Source: Desulfarculaceae bacterium (GTDB lineage: Bacteria > Desulfobacterota > Desulfobacteria > Desulfobacterales > Desulfobacteraceae). Taken from it: a DNA stretch of 6,091 nt. Under the pieces are notes generated by a model. It did no database searches. It saw nothing but the letters and a program-made list of their open reading frames with translations, and was not told the origin of the DNA. Within the stretch, counting starts at the first letter, position 1, and every line of letters begins with the position of its first letter. The stretch is taken from contig JAIPEK010000147.1 of the NCBI GenBank assembly GCA_021737205.1, positions 1-6,091 of the forward strand, read 5' to 3'. A program made the position numbers and the translations under genes. Positions 5,161-6,091 of the stretch are shown here, piece by piece.

Positions 5161-6091
5161 TTAGGTCTCCTCTTGGGTTGATTTCTGTTTGAGTATGTCG
5201 TAGTAGGTCATGATCCGTTCAACATACCGTATCGGCTCCCGGCCCCTTGCATAGCCGTGTTCCGTTTTTTTGTAAAACTTCCGCTGGGTGAGAAGGGGAA
5301 GCAGGGTTTTCACATCCGTCCATTTGTTTTTATTCAGGCCCCTTTGGGAAGCAACTTTGCGGACGTCCTTGATATGGCCGTACCCGATATTGTAGCTTGC
5401 AAGGGCAAACAGCATTCTCTGGTGACTGTTTTCAATTTCTTCAAACCGGTTGAACATCGTTTTGAGATATTTGATGCCGGCTTTTATACTCTGGTGGGGA
5501 TTGAGTCTGTTGTCAATACCCATTTCCTCGGCCGTATCCATGGTGACCTGCATCATCCCCCTGACGTTGGTAAAACTTCTGGCATTCGGGTTGAAATGTG
5601 ATTCCTGGTATATTACGGCAGTTACCAGCCGCCAGTCAAGTCCGTGTTTGTCCGCCTGCTTTTGAATAAAATCCTTGTATTCGGGAAGCCTTGTGTTGAT
5701 GCGTTGGTGAAACTTTTTGACATCGAAGTAGTCAAAATCGTTCAGGTTGCCGTAGTATTTGTTGTACAGCGATTCAAGGGTGCCGTTATTCCGGATTTCC
5801 AGCAGAAACAGGTTCATCCGTTTCAAAAGCTCGGTGTCCGTTTTTCTCACCGCCCATGCCAGGGATTCTTTCTCCTGGATCGGGATTCCGATCCGGATGT
5901 CCGGATAGTATCGGCGGTTGAGAAGGGCGATGTTGGTATCCGCCACGGTGAACTTGATTTGTCTCTCCTGGACCATGCGGATCAGTTCCTCCGTGGGCAG
6001 GTTGTCATGGAGTTCAAGCGAGAGCCCGACGCCCTGTTCTTTGAGCGCCTCCAGCCTGTCCTGATAAGAAGTGCCCCTTCTGACATGGATT
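5161..6091 (-). CDS. mltF: MltF-type membrane-bound lytic murein transglycosylase (5' end cut by window edge)
   Basis: This enzyme cleaves the MurNAc-GlcNAc bond of peptidoglycan, forming 1,6-anhydro-MurNAc, on the periplasmic side of the envelope in diderm bacteria. The frame stays open to position 6091, giving 309 visible residues; the signal or lipoprotein sequence and first part of the sensor domain are missing. The ATG at 5976 is internal, because family sequence (HDNLPTEELIRMVQERQIKFTV pattern) continues upstream of it. Visible parts: a solute-binding-protein-like domain to about residue 120, with TVADTNIALLNRRYYPD, ESLAWAVRK and GTLESLYNKYYG; then a goose-lysozyme-like SLT domain (GH23) with catalytic Glu in YQESHFNP (visible residue 163, bases 5602-5604), GMMQ in place of the common GLMQ (178-181), ALASYNIGYGH (229-239) and RYVERIMTYYDIL near the C-terminus. 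The two-domain order is what identifies MltF rather than MltC, MltE or Slt. Its stop is 8 nt before the rng start, so the two are likely co-transcribed. Confidence 0.9.
   Translation of the reverse strand, partial: IHVRRGTSYQDRLEALKEQGVGLSLELHDNLPTEELIRMVQERQIKFTVADTNIALLNRRYYPDIRIGIPIQEKESLAWAVRKTDTELLKRMNLFLLEIRNNGTLESLYNKYYGNLNDFDYFDVKKFHQRINTRLPEYKDFIQKQADKHGLDWRLVTAVIYQESHFNPNARSFTNVRGMMQVTMDTAEEMGIDNRLNPHQSIKAGIKYLKTMFNRFEEIENSHQRMLFALASYNIGYGHIKDVRKVASQRGLNKNKWTDVKTLLPLLTQRKFYKKTEHGYARGREPIRYVERIMTYYDILKQKSTQEET

Noticed and set aside
5974..5976. ATG at 5976 as the true start of the transglycosylase gene
   Set aside because: The frame remains open to the window edge, and the upstream residues (such as HDNLPTEELIRM) continue the solute-binding-like domain; starting here would cut that domain.

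Overview
The window carries six genes, all on the minus strand. Reading in the direction of transcription (high to low coordinates) they are: a 5'-truncated MltF-type lytic transglycosylase gene, rng (RNase G/E family), an unrecognised membrane-anchored protein with a LysM-like motif, yajC, secD, and a 3'-truncated secF. The periplasmic murein enzyme points to a diderm, Gram-negative bacterium. The separate yajC-secD-secF cluster, the compact RNase G-sized nuclease and the protein sequence style fit Desulfobacterota (former Deltaproteobacteria, Desulfobacterales-like). That placement is an inference from remembered family sequences, not from a search. The coding genes look intact and of one style. 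The only breaks are at the window edges.

Region by region: 5161-6091 holds the transglycosylase gene, whose stop lies 8 nt before the rng start (rng 3683-5152), so these two are probably co-transcribed and translationally coupled. The 208-bp gap at 3475-3682 is the one sizeable non-coding stretch. It contains an inverted pair of 7-bp-period repeat arrays, bracketed symmetrically by an 8-bp direct repeat, which suggests a small MITE-like insertion. Candidate promoter elements follow it on the minus strand. Downstream, ORF292 (2596-3474), yajC (2200-2562), secD (600-2171) and secF (1-585) follow with gaps of 33, 28 and 14 nt, so they look like one operon.

Functionally, YajC, SecD and SecF are the accessory membrane part of the Sec translocon; SecDF uses the ion gradient to help pull proteins to the periplasmic side. 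ORF292 has a single N-terminal membrane anchor and a predicted extracytoplasmic part, so it may work in the same compartment, but its function is unknown. RNase G and MltF are RNA-processing and cell-wall-remodelling enzymes with no evident mechanistic link to Sec. secD and yajC both appear to start at TTG codons, each with a good Shine-Dalgarno sequence.

No RNA genes, CRISPR arrays, transposase genes or phage genes were seen. I found no convincing new multi-gene system. The two items most worth following up are the repeat element at 3543-3679 and the unrecognised LysM-like protein.
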